Shown: positions 24,133-31,829 of the stretch, one piece after another
Layout of the letters: every line of letters begins with the position of its first letter
Position numbering within the stretch: position 1 is the stretch's first letter
Assembly: GCF_009817885.1 (NCBI RefSeq)
Contig: NZ_CP041764.1
Coordinates: 806,001 to 870,000 of the forward strand
DNA length: 64,000 nt
Source of the DNA: Serratia rhizosphaerae
GTDB taxonomy: Bacteria > Pseudomonadota > Gammaproteobacteria > Enterobacterales > Enterobacteriaceae
Direction of reading: 5' to 3'
Program-made: the position numbers and the translations under genes
Notes under the pieces: generated by a model
Told to the model about the DNA's origin: nothing
What the model saw: the letters and a program-made list of their open reading frames with translations, nothing else
Databases searched by the model: none

Positions 24133-24208
24133 TGGTGGGTGATGACGGGCTCGAACCGCCGACCCCCTCCGTGTAAAGGAGATGCTCTACCAACTGAGCT
24201 AATCACCC
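24133..24208 (-). tRNA. tRNA-Val (UAC)
   Basis: A 76-nt gene with encoded CCA. The anticodon loop TTTACAC gives anticodon TAC. The acceptor stem GGGTGAT pairs with ATCACCC, and the T-arm is GGCGGTTCGAGCCCGTC. It is the only valine tRNA here, whereas the E. coli operon has two. Confidence 0.96.
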
Positions 24209-24240
24209 ACTAAAGTGGTTACTGCACTACTTCTGGAAAT

Positions 24241-24259
24241 TGGTGGGTCGTGCAGGATT
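24241..24259 (-). repeat. Isolated 19-nt copy of a tRNA-Lys 3' end
   Basis: TGGTGGGTCGTGCAGGATT (plus strand) is identical to the last 19 nt of the tRNA-Lys genes, covering the CCA, acceptor strand and half of the T-arm. The 5 nt to its left (GAAAT) also match, so 24236-24259 is a 24-nt perfect direct repeat of 24375-24398. The rest of the tRNA is missing. The two copies bracket hairpin array 2. Confidence 0.9.
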
Positions 24260-24374
24260 ACTCGGCTTGCGCCTCGCCCTTCGGGCCATCACTGCGTGAT
24301 GTTGTCTCGCTACCGCGAGACTCGAACCTTACGGTTCTCATCCTGTCCGATTCCACTTTACTACCAATTCTTTA
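24260..24374. repeat. Hairpin array 2, between tRNA-Lys copy 4 and its 3'-end repeat
   Basis: This 115-bp stretch contains perfect hairpins GCCC-TTC-GGGC (24276-24286), ATCAC-TGC-GTGAT (24288-24300), GTCTCGC-TACC-GCGAGAC (24304-24321) and GAACC-TTAC-GGTTC (24324-24337). It resembles array 1 in style and in the GCCCTTCGGGC and GTCTC units, so the two arrays belong to one family. Confidence 0.8.
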
Positions 24375-24379
24375 GAAAT

Positions 24380-24455
24380 TGGTGGGTCGTGCAGGATTCG
24401 AACCTGCGACCAATTGATTAAAAGTCAACTGCTCTACCAACTGAGCTAACGACCC
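24380..24455 (-). tRNA. tRNA-Lys (UUU), copy 4
   Basis: A 76-nt lysine tRNA with encoded CCA, identical to copies 1-3. It is the first gene of the operon (order Lys, Val, Lys, Lys, Lys; E. coli has Lys-Val-Lys-Val-Lys-Lys-Lys) and is separated from tRNA-Val by 171 nt that hold hairpin array 2 and the 3'-end repeat. Confidence 0.97.
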
Positions 24456-24506
24456 AATTTCCCTGCTGCTTTAACATCTTGCGAGATGTCTGGGCAACGG
24501 CGGCAT

Positions 24507-24534
24507 ATATTACTGTTTTATCTCAGCAGCGCAA
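24507..24534 (-). promoter_or_regulatory. Promoter of the lysine/valine tRNA operon
   Basis: On the minus strand a -35-like TTGCGC and -10 TAATAT are 16 bp apart. A GC-rich discriminator (GCCGCCG) follows, typical of stringently controlled stable-RNA promoters. It lies about 50 nt upstream of the first tRNA-Lys. Confidence 0.7.
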
Positions 24535-24587
24535 CCTAAATTTTTACGCATCAGGTTCAACTGCTGGTTCTTCATGCGATCAAGCCC

Positions 24588-24607
24588 AAAAATCGGTCGT
24601 ATCGACC
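24588..24607 (-). terminator. Terminator after cpoB
   Basis: On the minus strand GGTCG-ATA-CGACC is followed by GATTTTT, and a larger AAGCCCA/TGGGCTT pairing encloses it. It lies 27 nt past the cpoB stop and separates the tol-pal operon from the tRNA promoter. Confidence 0.75.
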
Positions 24608-24633
24608 AACTTCTGGGCTTATTTTCTGCCAAA

Positions 24634-25404
24634 TTAGCCAGCAATACGCTTTTGCGCCTGTTTGGCTGCGCTGCTGTTCGGGTACTGTTTAACCACCTGC
24701 TGGAACACGGCTTTGGCTTTATCAGCCTGCCCTTTTTCCTGCATGATGATACCGACCTTGTACATCGCGTCAGAGGCCTTTGGCGATTTCGGGTAATTTT
24801 TCACCACCACCGCAAAATAGTAGGCCGCATCGTCTTTCTTACCCTTGTTGTAAAACAACTGCCCCAGCCAGTAGTTGGCGTTCGGCTGGTAAGTCGACTT
24901 GGGATACTGCTTTACGAAGCTCTGAAAGGCTGGGATAGCCTGATCGTACTGCTTTTTCTCCAGCGCCAGCGAAACAGCGGCGTTGTAATCGCTGTTTTCA
25001 TCGCCCTTACCGGCAGGCGCTGCAGAAGAAGCCGCAGCGCTACCCGCGCCTGCCGCAGCGGATGCTGCCGGTGCAGAAGCGCTCTGGCCGCCGCCTTGCC
25101 CAAGGCTGTCTATTTGTTCATAGATTTGCTTTTGGCGTTCTACGACCTGATTGAGCTGATATTGACTCTCCTGGATTTGACCACGGAGCGAGTCGATATC
25201 ACGCTGGTTATCGGAGGCTTGCTGCTGGAGTTGGTTCAAGAGCTGGCTCTGAGCATTGGCGATACGCTCAAGCGTGGTGACACGGTCTTCGACCGAGCCG
25301 GAGCCGACATTACTGATTGGCGCTTGGGCAGTAGCGGCCCAGGGGGCCGCTACGCCAACCAGCAACGACAGACCCAACAGATGACGTCTGAAGTTACTGT
25401 TCAT
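24634..25404 (-). CDS. cpoB: Cell division coordinator CpoB (YbgF)
   Basis: This 256-aa periplasmic protein coordinates peptidoglycan synthesis by PBP1B with outer-membrane constriction by Tol-Pal. The signal peptide is about residues 1-27 (ending ATAQA). A coiled-coil trimerisation segment covers about 37-95. A low-complexity Ala/Ser/Gly linker (about 100-130) follows, then TPR-like repeats to the end (SYNAAVSLAL-type start; NANYWLGQLFYNKGKKDDAAYYF). E. coli CpoB is 263 aa. It is the last gene of the tol-pal operon, 9 nt after pal. Confidence 0.96.
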   Translation of the reverse strand: MNSNFRRHLLGLSLLVGVAAPWAATAQAPISNVGSGSVEDRVTTLERIANAQSQLLNQLQQQASDNQRDIDSLRGQIQESQYQLNQVVERQKQIYEQIDSLGQGGGQSASAPAASAAAGAGSAAASSAAPAGKGDENSDYNAAVSLALEKKQYDQAIPAFQSFVKQYPKSTYQPNANYWLGQLFYNKGKKDDAAYYFAVVVKNYPKSPKASDAMYKVGIIMQEKGQADKAKAVFQQVVKQYPNSSAAKQAQKRIAG

Positions 25405-25413
25405 GCGATTCTC

Positions 25414-25929
25414 TTAGTAAACCAGAACGGCACGACGGTTTTTAGCGTAGGCCGCTTGGTCGTGACCCAGTACGGCTGGTTTCTCTTTACCGTAAGAAAC
25501 GATAGAGATCTGGTCAGCGGAAACGCCTTTACCTTGCAGGTACATTTTCACGGCGTTAGCACGACGCTCGCCCAAGGCGATGTTGTATTCCGGCGTACCA
25601 CGCTCATCCGCGTGACCTTCTACGGTCACTTTGTAAGATGGGTTGTTACGCAGGAAAGTCGCGTGCGCATCCAGCATCTGAGCGAACTCAGAAGAGATGT
25701 CATACTTGTCCAGACCGAAGTAAACGATGTTGTTTTTCTGCAGTTCTTGCATCTGCAGACGCGCTTGCTCTTCGGAAGACAGGTTGCTGCTGCCGCTTTC
25801 CATACCGGTAGTGCCGTTCGCGCCCATACCAGACTGATCGTTATCGGCGCTTTTGTTAGAACTACAAGCTGCTACAGCCAGAACTGGCAGTGCCAGCAGA
25901 AGCCCTTTCAGCACTTTGTTCAGTTGCAT
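25414..25929 (-). CDS. pal: Peptidoglycan-associated lipoprotein Pal
   Basis: This 171-aa outer-membrane lipoprotein anchors the outer membrane to peptidoglycan and cycles with TolB. The signal peptide ends in lipobox LAVAAC, so Cys21 is lipidated. A flexible Ser/Gly linker leads to an OmpA-like domain (about 60-171) with the diaminopimelate-binding motif VEGHADERGTPEYNIALGERRA. The ATG at 25929 (MQLNKVLKG) is preferred over an in-frame start at 25956 because it gives the family signal peptide and follows AAGGATC. E. coli Pal is 173 aa. Confidence 0.97.
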   Translation of the reverse strand: MQLNKVLKGLLLALPVLAVAACSSNKSADNDQSGMGANGTTGMESGSSNLSSEEQARLQMQELQKNNIVYFGLDKYDISSEFAQMLDAHATFLRNNPSYKVTVEGHADERGTPEYNIALGERRANAVKMYLQGKGVSADQISIVSYGKEKPAVLGHDQAAYAKNRRAVLVY

Positions 25930-25973
25930 TTCTTTGATCCTTTTATAGTTTGCCATACATATTTACACATGCA

Positions 25974-27266
25974 TCACAGATACGGCGACCAGGCAGGCGA
26001 TTTTACCTGTCCATCAGTGGCCGGAAGACGCGCTTTGAAACGCCCATCGGTCGATACCAGCTGCAATACAGAGCCCATACCTTGCGTGGAGCTATAGATC
26101 ACCATAGTGCCGTTTGGCGCGATACTTGGCGTTTCATCCAGGAACGTGTCCGTCAATACTTGAACGGCTCCCGATCCGAGATCTTGTTTGGCGATGTGCT
26201 GCACACCGTTATTGGTGGTCACCATCACCAGGAATTTACCGTCTGCACTGACTTCAGAGTCCTGATTCTGAGCGCCTTCCCACGTCAGACGCTGCGCGGC
26301 ACCGCCGCTGGCGCTCATTTTATAGATCTGCGGACGACCGCCCTGGTCGGAGGTAAACGCCAGCGACTGACCGTCCGGGAACCAGGCCGGTTCAGTATTG
26401 TTGCTGCGGCCGTTGGTCAGTTGGGTCATCTGCCCGGAATTCAGATCCATCACGTACAGATTCAGGCTGCCGCTTTTCGACAGGGCAAACGCCAGCTTGC
26501 TGCCATCCGGCGAGAAGGCCGGCGCGCCGTTGTGGCGTGGATAAGAAGCAATCTGACGCACTGCGCCGTTAGACAGCGTCTGCACCACCAGTGCGGAACG
26601 ACCGCTTTCAAAGGTGACATACGCCAGCTTGCTGCCGTCCGGCGACCAGCTTGGCGACATCAGCGGCTCTGGCGAACGGTGCACCACGAACTGGTTGTAG
26701 CCGTCATAGTCGGACACGCGCAGCTCATACGGGAATTTCCCGCCGTTGGTCTGCACCACGTAGGCGATGCGCGTACGGAAGGCGCCCTTGATGCCGGTCA
26801 GCTTCTCAAACACTTCGTCGCTGGCGGTATGCGCGGAATAACGCAGCCACTGCTTGGTCACTTTGTACTGGTTTTGCGCCAATACGGTGCCTGGCGCGCC
26901 GGAGGTATCCACCAGCTGATAAGAAATCAGATAGCTGCCGTCCGCCCCTGGCTGAACCTGGCCCACCACCACGGCGTCAATACCCAGCGCAGTCCAGGCC
27001 GCCGGCGTCACTTCAGACGCGGTGGTCGGCTGCTGCGGCATGCGCGCAGTGTCGATCGGGTTGAATTTGCCGCTGTTGCGTAAATCCGCCGCAACAACCT
27101 TGCCAATATCTTCCGGCGGCGTGCCCGGACCTGCCCACTTAAACGGCACCACGCCAATAGGCCGCGCGGAGTCGACCCCTTGGGTGATTTCAATGCGAAC
27201 TTCCGCGTGCAACACGGAGGCCCACAGAATCAAAAAACCTAGCGCTACTCGAAATGCCTGCTTCAT
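25974..27266 (-). CDS. tolB: Tol-Pal system protein TolB
   Basis: This 430-aa periplasmic protein binds Pal, and its N-terminus contacts TolA during outer-membrane constriction. The signal peptide is about residues 1-21 (ending VLHAEVR). An alpha/beta N-terminal domain follows to about 160, then a six-bladed beta-propeller with WSPDGSKLAYVTF, FSPDGSKLAFAL and WFPDGQSLAFTS repeats. The length equals E. coli TolB (430 aa). The 132-bp gap to tolA could carry a separate promoter, as in E. coli. pal follows after 44 nt. Confidence 0.97.
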   Translation of the reverse strand: MKQAFRVALGFLILWASVLHAEVRIEITQGVDSARPIGVVPFKWAGPGTPPEDIGKVVAADLRNSGKFNPIDTARMPQQPTTASEVTPAAWTALGIDAVVVGQVQPGADGSYLISYQLVDTSGAPGTVLAQNQYKVTKQWLRYSAHTASDEVFEKLTGIKGAFRTRIAYVVQTNGGKFPYELRVSDYDGYNQFVVHRSPEPLMSPSWSPDGSKLAYVTFESGRSALVVQTLSNGAVRQIASYPRHNGAPAFSPDGSKLAFALSKSGSLNLYVMDLNSGQMTQLTNGRSNNTEPAWFPDGQSLAFTSDQGGRPQIYKMSASGGAAQRLTWEGAQNQDSEVSADGKFLVMVTTNNGVQHIAKQDLGSGAVQVLTDTFLDETPSIAPNGTMVIYSSTQGMGSVLQLVSTDGRFKARLPATDGQVKSPAWSPYL

Positions 27267-27398
27267 CTCATCTCCCTTATCCAGGCGGAATGCCTGCGAT
27301 AAATTAGCAGAATTTTAACAAACCAACGCAAACAAAACTACATGATCCCTGTTGGTTACCTTAGTACATCCTTGCAAGATTACGCACGTACTCCACCG

Positions 27399-28517
27399 TT
27401 ATTGCGGCTTGAATTCAAGGGTCGAATTCTTAAAGTGCTGGTAAACGGCGTCGCTCGGCGGTTTAGGAATCCGCGCCTGACGTGCCGCTGCGACCGCCGC
27501 CTGGCACAGCGCAGGGTCGCCGCCAGCAGACTGTACGCTGATCAGCAGGCCATCGGGCGCCAGCTTGATACGCAGATCGCAGGTCTTGCCAACGTAGGAG
27601 CTGGCGTCATAGAACTTGCTCTGGATCGCCGCCTGAATCTGCCCCATATAACCGCTGATATCCGCGCCGCTGGCGCCGGCGGTTTTGGCGTTGCCTTTAC
27701 CGGCAGCCTTGCCTTCGCCCTGCTGCTTGCCGCTGCTCTTCGGCGCGTTCTTGCCGTCCGCCAGGCCACCGAACAGGTCTTCAACCTCAGACGACTGCTT
27801 GGCGGCTTCCGCTGCGGCTTTCTTCTTGGCTTCCGCCGCTTTCTTGGCGGCGGCGGCTTTCTCGGCCGCAGCTTTTTTCTGTGCTTCGGCGGCGGCTTTC
27901 TTCTCGGCTTCCGCTGCGGCTTTCGCTTCTGCCGCTCGCTTGGCCTCTTCCGCTTTTTTCTTCGCCGCAGCATCGGCAGCGGCCTGCTTCTTGGCTTCCG
28001 CTTCGGCTTTCTGCTTCGCGTCCGCCTGCGCCTTGGCTATCTTGTCCGCTTCGGCCTTCGCCTTGGCGGCGGCCTGCTCCGCCACTTTCTGCTGCTCTCT
28101 GGCCTTCGCCGCCGCGCTTTCCGCCGCCTTTTTCTGCTCGGCCTGTGCGGCTTTTTCTGCCGCCGCTTTTTCCTGCGCCGTCAGACGCTCCTGTTCCAGC
28201 GCCTTCAGGCGCTGCTGCTCTTCAGCCTGCTTCTGCTGCAGCTCTTCGGCCTGTTGCTCCGCCTTTTTCTGCCGCTGCTTCTCCGCACGCTGGGCGTCGT
28301 TGCTCTGCTGTTGCTGCCGGTTGTACTGTTCCACCACCGCACCCGGATCAACCATCACGGCGCCGACCACGGCGCCATCGCCGCCGCCGCCGGCGCTCAT
28401 TTCGGCATTTTCGTGCAGCGATCCCCAAATCAACAGGGCAATCAATACAATGTGCAGAACGACCGAAACAATAACGGCGCGGTTCAGCTTATCGTTTTGC
28501 TCAGTTGCCTTTACCAA
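27399..28517 (-). CDS. tolA: Energy transducer TolA
   Basis: This inner-membrane protein links TolQR proton-motive energy to Pal-TolB. One N-terminal membrane helix (about residues 12-34, with the SHLS-like SVVLHIVL motif that pairs with TolQ) precedes a very long Ala/Lys/Glu-rich helical domain II. A compact C-terminal domain III has the conserved CDLRIKLAPDG and GDPALCQAAV cysteines. I placed the start at TTG 28517 (373 aa, MVKATEQNDKLNRAV) because it gives the family N-terminus and GGGAA precedes it. A GTG at 28553 would add 12 non-conserved residues. Domain II is slightly shorter than in E. coli (421 aa). Confidence 0.9.
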   Translation of the reverse strand: MVKATEQNDKLNRAVIVSVVLHIVLIALLIWGSLHENAEMSAGGGGDGAVVGAVMVDPGAVVEQYNRQQQQSNDAQRAEKQRQKKAEQQAEELQQKQAEEQQRLKALEQERLTAQEKAAAEKAAQAEQKKAAESAAAKAREQQKVAEQAAAKAKAEADKIAKAQADAKQKAEAEAKKQAAADAAAKKKAEEAKRAAEAKAAAEAEKKAAAEAQKKAAAEKAAAAKKAAEAKKKAAAEAAKQSSEVEDLFGGLADGKNAPKSSGKQQGEGKAAGKGNAKTAGASGADISGYMGQIQAAIQSKFYDASSYVGKTCDLRIKLAPDGLLISVQSAGGDPALCQAAVAAARQARIPKPPSDAVYQHFKNSTLEFKPQ

Positions 28518-28595
28518 AATAGATTCCCAAAAACGGGCGTCTGGACAAGACACCTGCCCCGCAGGACAGGAGCCGGATTATCCATCGCCCTATGC

Positions 28596-29024
28596 TCAAA
28601 TTGGCTGGGTCATCAACCCAACGGAAGCGACGCCCGCCTGATGCAGAATATTCAGCGCTTTGATAATCTCATCGTACGGCACGTCCTTCGCCCCACCGAT
28701 CAAAAAGACGGTTTTCGGGTTGGCGGCCAGCCGCGATTTAGCCTCTGCCGCCACCTGTTCCGGCGGCAACAGTTCCATGCGGTCATGATCGGCCACGATG
28801 GTGTATTGCCCGACGCCCGAGACTTCCAGGATCACCGGCGGGTTATCATCGCTGGACACCGTTTTGGAATCGGTGGCGTCCGGCAGATCGACCTCCACGC
28901 TCTGCGTGATGATCGGCGCCGTCGCCATAAAGATCAGCAACAGCACCAGCAACACGTCCAGCAGCGGAACGATATTGATTTCCGACTTCAGCTCCCGACG
29001 GTTACGGCCACGTACTCTCGCCAT
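28596..29024 (-). CDS. tolR: Tol-Pal system protein TolR
   Basis: This 142-aa inner-membrane protein of the ExbD/TolR family has one N-terminal membrane helix. That helix carries the proton-conducting aspartate in NIVPLLDVLLVLLLIF (Asp near residue 23). A periplasmic domain of about 100 aa ends in an amphipathic helix. With TolQ it forms the stator and proton channel that energises TolA. The length equals E. coli TolR. It lies between tolQ and tolA in the operon. Confidence 0.97.
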   Translation of the reverse strand: MARVRGRNRRELKSEINIVPLLDVLLVLLLIFMATAPIITQSVEVDLPDATDSKTVSSDDNPPVILEVSGVGQYTIVADHDRMELLPPEQVAAEAKSRLAANPKTVFLIGGAKDVPYDEIIKALNILHQAGVASVGLMTQPI

Positions 29025-29036
29025 ACAACCCCCTAC

Positions 29037-29720
29037 TTATTTGCTGTCGCTGGAGAAGGCCTGACGATGCAGAATGGCGGTGAACTCTTCCATAAAGTTG
29101 TCGTAATTCTGCTCAAGCTTGTTCACGCGCTGGTTAAGGCGGTTGTACGCCATCACGGCCGGGATGGCGGCAAACAGACCGATGGCGGTGGCGATCAGCG
29201 CTTCGGCGATCCCCGGCGCAACCATCTGCAAGGTTGCCTGCTTCACCGCGCCCAGCGCGATAAAGGCGTGCATAATCCCCCACACGGTGCCAAACAGGCC
29301 GATATACGGGCTGATGGAGCCGACGGTGCCGAGGAACGGGATATGGGTTTCCAGCGTTTCCAGCTCGCGGTTCATTGAAATGCGCATCGCACGCGACGCG
29401 CCGTCAATCACGGCTTCCGGCGCATGGTTGTTGGCACGGTGCAGACGGGCGAATTCTTTAAAGCCGGAGTAGAAGATCTGCTCCGAACCGGTCAGGCTGT
29501 CACGGCGCGCCTGGCTTTCCTGATACAGGCGGGAAAGCTCGATGCCCGACCAGAATTTGTCTTCGAAGGCTTCGGCATCGCGCGTCGCCGCATTCAGAAT
29601 ACGGGTGCGCTGGATGATGATTGCCCAAGAGGCCACTGAAAAGCATATCAGAATCAACATGATAAGCTTAACCAGCAGGCTCGCCTTCAAGAATAGATCA
29701 AGGATGTTCATGTCAGTCAC
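29037..29720 (-). CDS. tolQ: Tol-Pal system protein TolQ
   Basis: This 227-aa inner-membrane protein of the ExbB/TolQ/MotA family has three membrane helices (near 17-37, 135-160, 170-195). The conserved SISPYIGLFGTVWGIMHAF and ATAIGLFAAIPAVMAYN segments line the channel, with the threonines needed for proton flow. E. coli TolQ is 230 aa. Its start overlaps the ybgC stop by 4 nt, and tolR follows after 12 nt. Confidence 0.97.
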   Translation of the reverse strand: MTDMNILDLFLKASLLVKLIMLILICFSVASWAIIIQRTRILNAATRDAEAFEDKFWSGIELSRLYQESQARRDSLTGSEQIFYSGFKEFARLHRANNHAPEAVIDGASRAMRISMNRELETLETHIPFLGTVGSISPYIGLFGTVWGIMHAFIALGAVKQATLQMVAPGIAEALIATAIGLFAAIPAVMAYNRLNQRVNKLEQNYDNFMEEFTAILHRQAFSSDSK

Positions 29721-30121
29721 TGCTTAAACTCCGCGACAATAGACTTAGGAAGCGCTCTCGGCTTCATTTGGTGTGGATCAATGCATGCAATCAACACATC
29801 GGCCTGACTCAGCAGCATGCCTTCTGAATTGACTATGCGTTGGGCAAACGTAAGGGAGGCCCCGCGCAGCTGGGTGATTTCACTCTGCACTTCCAGCTGC
29901 TCATCGAGCCGCGCCGGCAACAGATAATCCACCGTCATACGCCGGACCACAAAAGCGACATGTTCGCTGAGCAGCTGCTGTTGATGAAAGTCATGTTGAC
30001 GCAGCATTTCGGTGCGCGCTCTTTCAAAAAAAGCGACATAGCGGGCATGATAAACCACGCCACTGGCATCGGTATCTTCGTAGTAAACGCGTACCGGCCA
30101 TCGAAATAACGTATTACTCAC
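29717..30121 (-). CDS. ybgC: Acyl-CoA thioesterase YbgC
   Basis: This 134-aa hot-dog-fold thioesterase is the first gene of the tol-pal operon. The 4-hydroxybenzoyl-CoA thioesterase motif YYEDTDASGVVYHARYVAFFERAR contains the catalytic aspartate (near residue 18). E. coli YbgC hydrolyses acyl-CoA and associates with phospholipid-synthesis proteins; its link to Tol-Pal is unclear. I chose the GTG at 30121 (protein SNTLFRWPVRV), preceded by GGGAAG, because the length is then identical to E. coli. An in-frame TTG at 30136 is less likely. Confidence 0.94.
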   Translation of the reverse strand: MSNTLFRWPVRVYYEDTDASGVVYHARYVAFFERARTEMLRQHDFHQQQLLSEHVAFVVRRMTVDYLLPARLDEQLEVQSEITQLRGASLTFAQRIVNSEGMLLSQADVLIACIDPHQMKPRALPKSIVAEFKQ

Positions 30122-30199
30122 TCTACTTCCCAGCAAGGCAATTTAACGCTGTTACTATACGCAAGTGAGATCGGGTTGGGAATGGGTTGCAAGGAGGGA

Positions 30200-30233
30200 A
30201 CGAAAATAATTATGGGCCTCAGGGGCCCATAAT
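30200..30233 (-). terminator. Terminator after the cyd operon
   Basis: A 10-bp stem (ATTATGGGCC / GGCCCATAAT, 5-nt loop) lies 19 nt past the ybgE stop. On the minus strand it runs into ATTATTTTCG. It separates the cydABX-ybgE operon from ybgC-tol. Confidence 0.8.
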
Positions 30234-30251
30234 CAAAGGAATGACAGCAGT

Positions 30252-30545
30252 TTATAAAGAAACGTAAAGTAATCCTGCCGCCAGGATGATAAGCGCCGGC
30301 AGCGGCGCGAAAAACGCCCGCCAGCGCATGCGCTGAGGCCGGAAACCGACGCCGTGAACCATGCCGGCGCAAACCGCCCAAATCAGCAGCAGCCCTTGCC
30401 AAATCTCCAGTGAACTGGTGCGCGCGGCGAAGCGCGTCGGATCCCAGAACACGCAGCCGGCCAGCGCCAGTGCCAAGACCAGGGAAAGGACCCGAACCGG
30501 GCCCTTGTCAGCGATGGCGTACAGTTTATCGGTTAACGAACTCAT
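30252..30545 (-). CDS. ybgE: Cyd operon membrane protein YbgE
   Basis: This 97-aa inner-membrane protein has three hydrophobic helices and the family block GFRPQ after WAVCAGMVHGV. It is always found after cydABX in enterobacteria. Its exact function is not established; it is not essential for cytochrome bd assembly in E. coli. Its ATG overlaps the cydX stop by one base (TAATG), so it is translationally coupled. The length equals E. coli YbgE. Confidence 0.93.
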   Translation of the reverse strand: MSSLTDKLYAIADKGPVRVLSLVLALALAGCVFWDPTRFAARTSSLEIWQGLLLIWAVCAGMVHGVGFRPQRMRWRAFFAPLPALIILAAGLLYVSL

Positions 30546-30658
30546 TACTCACCGTCTTGCTGTGCTTTCGTTTTTTCGCTCTGTTCAAGCGCCAGCGCCG
30601 TAATAATGCCAAAAGCGCAGGCAAGAAGCGTGCCGAGAATCCAGGCAAAATACCACAT
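30545..30658 (-). CDS. cydX: Cytochrome bd-I small subunit CydX
   Basis: This 37-aa single-pass membrane protein begins MWYFAWILGTLLACAFG and has a charged cytoplasmic tail (EQSEKTKAQQDGE). It matches CydX, which packs against CydA near the haems and is needed for stable, active cytochrome bd oxidase. It starts 18 nt after the cydB stop, with GGAGCTAA as the Shine-Dalgarno, and overlaps ybgE by 1 nt. Confidence 0.95.
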   Translation of the reverse strand: MWYFAWILGTLLACAFGIITALALEQSEKTKAQQDGE

Positions 30659-30675
30659 GATTTAGCTCCTTATCC

Positions 30676-31815
30676 TTAGTACAGCGAATGCTTGTTGTTT
30701 TCGATAAAGTTCTTATCGAGGCGACCAAACATTTTGTAGTACGACCAACTGGTGTACGCCAGAACGATAGGCACGAAGATAATCGCCACTACGGTCATCA
30801 CCTTCAGCGTCAGCAGGCTGGACGTTGCATCCCACATGGTCAGACTCATGCTCGGGTTAGTGCTGGAAGGCATCACAAACGGGAACATGGTCACGCCGGC
30901 GGTCAGAATCACACAGGCAATGGTCAGCGATGAGGCGATAAACGCCAGCGCGCCCTTTTCCATCCGCGAGAACAGGATGGTAAACAGCGGCAGAATCACG
31001 CCCAGCGCCGGCAGCGCCCACAGCAGCGGATGGTTGTTGAAGTTAATCAACCATGCACCAGCCTGATGCGCCACTTCTTTACGCAGCGGGTTGGACTCCG
31101 CAGCGGTATTCAGAGCCGAGGTAATCACGTAACCGTCGATGCCTTTCACCAGCCAGATACCCGCCAACAGGAAGCATACCGCCATCACCAGCGCCGAGAT
31201 CTGTGCCGCCGTGCGGGAGCGCAGATGGATTTCGCCGGTGGTGCGCATTTGCAGGTAAGTGGCACCCTGAGCAATCAGCATTGTCAGACTGACCACGCCC
31301 GCCAACAGACCGAACGGGTTCAACAGCTGGAAGAAGTTGCCGGTGTAGAACAGACGCAGGTACTCATCGATGTGGAACGGCACGCCCTGCAGCAGGTTGC
31401 CGAATGCCACGCCGAACACCAGCGCAGGCACAAAGGAACCCACAAAGATGCCCCAGTCCCACATGTTGCGCCAGCGCGTACTTTCCAGTTTGGAGCGGTA
31501 GTCGAAACCGACCGGGCGGAAGAACAACGCCGCCAGCACCAGGATCATCGCCACGTAGAAACCGGAGAACGCTGCGGCATACACCATCGGCCAGGCGGCA
31601 AACAGCGCGCCGCCGGCGGTGATCAGCCACACCTGGTTACCATCCCAGTGCGGAGCGATAGAGTTAATCATCACGCGGCGTTCGGTATCGGTTTTCCCGA
31701 TCAGCCGCACCAGGATGCCGACGCCCATATCGAAGCCATCGGTGACGGCGAAACCGATCAGCAGTACGCCAACCAGCACCCACCAGATAAATCGCAGTAC
31801 TTCATACTCAAACAT
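30676..31815 (-). CDS. cydB: Cytochrome bd-I ubiquinol oxidase subunit II
   Basis: This 379-aa integral membrane subunit has about nine helices and pairs with CydA in the high-affinity oxygen reductase. The N-terminus MFEYEVLRFIWWVLVGVLL and the SIAPHWDGNQVWLITAGGALFAAWP block match E. coli CydB (379 aa). Asp and Glu residues in the first helices belong to the proton path. It follows cydA after 14 nt, and cydX follows after 17 nt. Confidence 0.98.
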   Translation of the reverse strand: MFEYEVLRFIWWVLVGVLLIGFAVTDGFDMGVGILVRLIGKTDTERRVMINSIAPHWDGNQVWLITAGGALFAAWPMVYAAAFSGFYVAMILVLAALFFRPVGFDYRSKLESTRWRNMWDWGIFVGSFVPALVFGVAFGNLLQGVPFHIDEYLRLFYTGNFFQLLNPFGLLAGVVSLTMLIAQGATYLQMRTTGEIHLRSRTAAQISALVMAVCFLLAGIWLVKGIDGYVITSALNTAAESNPLRKEVAHQAGAWLINFNNHPLLWALPALGVILPLFTILFSRMEKGALAFIASSLTIACVILTAGVTMFPFVMPSSTNPSMSLTMWDATSSLLTLKVMTVVAIIFVPIVLAYTSWSYYKMFGRLDKNFIENNKHSLY

Positions 31816-31829
31816 ACGTGGACTCCTGT

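Noticed and set aside
23485..24374. Possible CRISPR array
   Set aside because: The hairpin units vary in length and sequence, are not separated by uniform spacers, and no cas genes are present.
27342..29378. Long plus-strand open frames (up to 678 codons) opposite tolA-tolR-tolQ, and a 507-codon frame opposite cpoB/pal at 24574-26097
   Set aside because: They lie antisense to well-conserved genes, have no recognisable domain or plausible start, and are low-complexity mirrors of GC-rich, Ala/Lys-biased codons.
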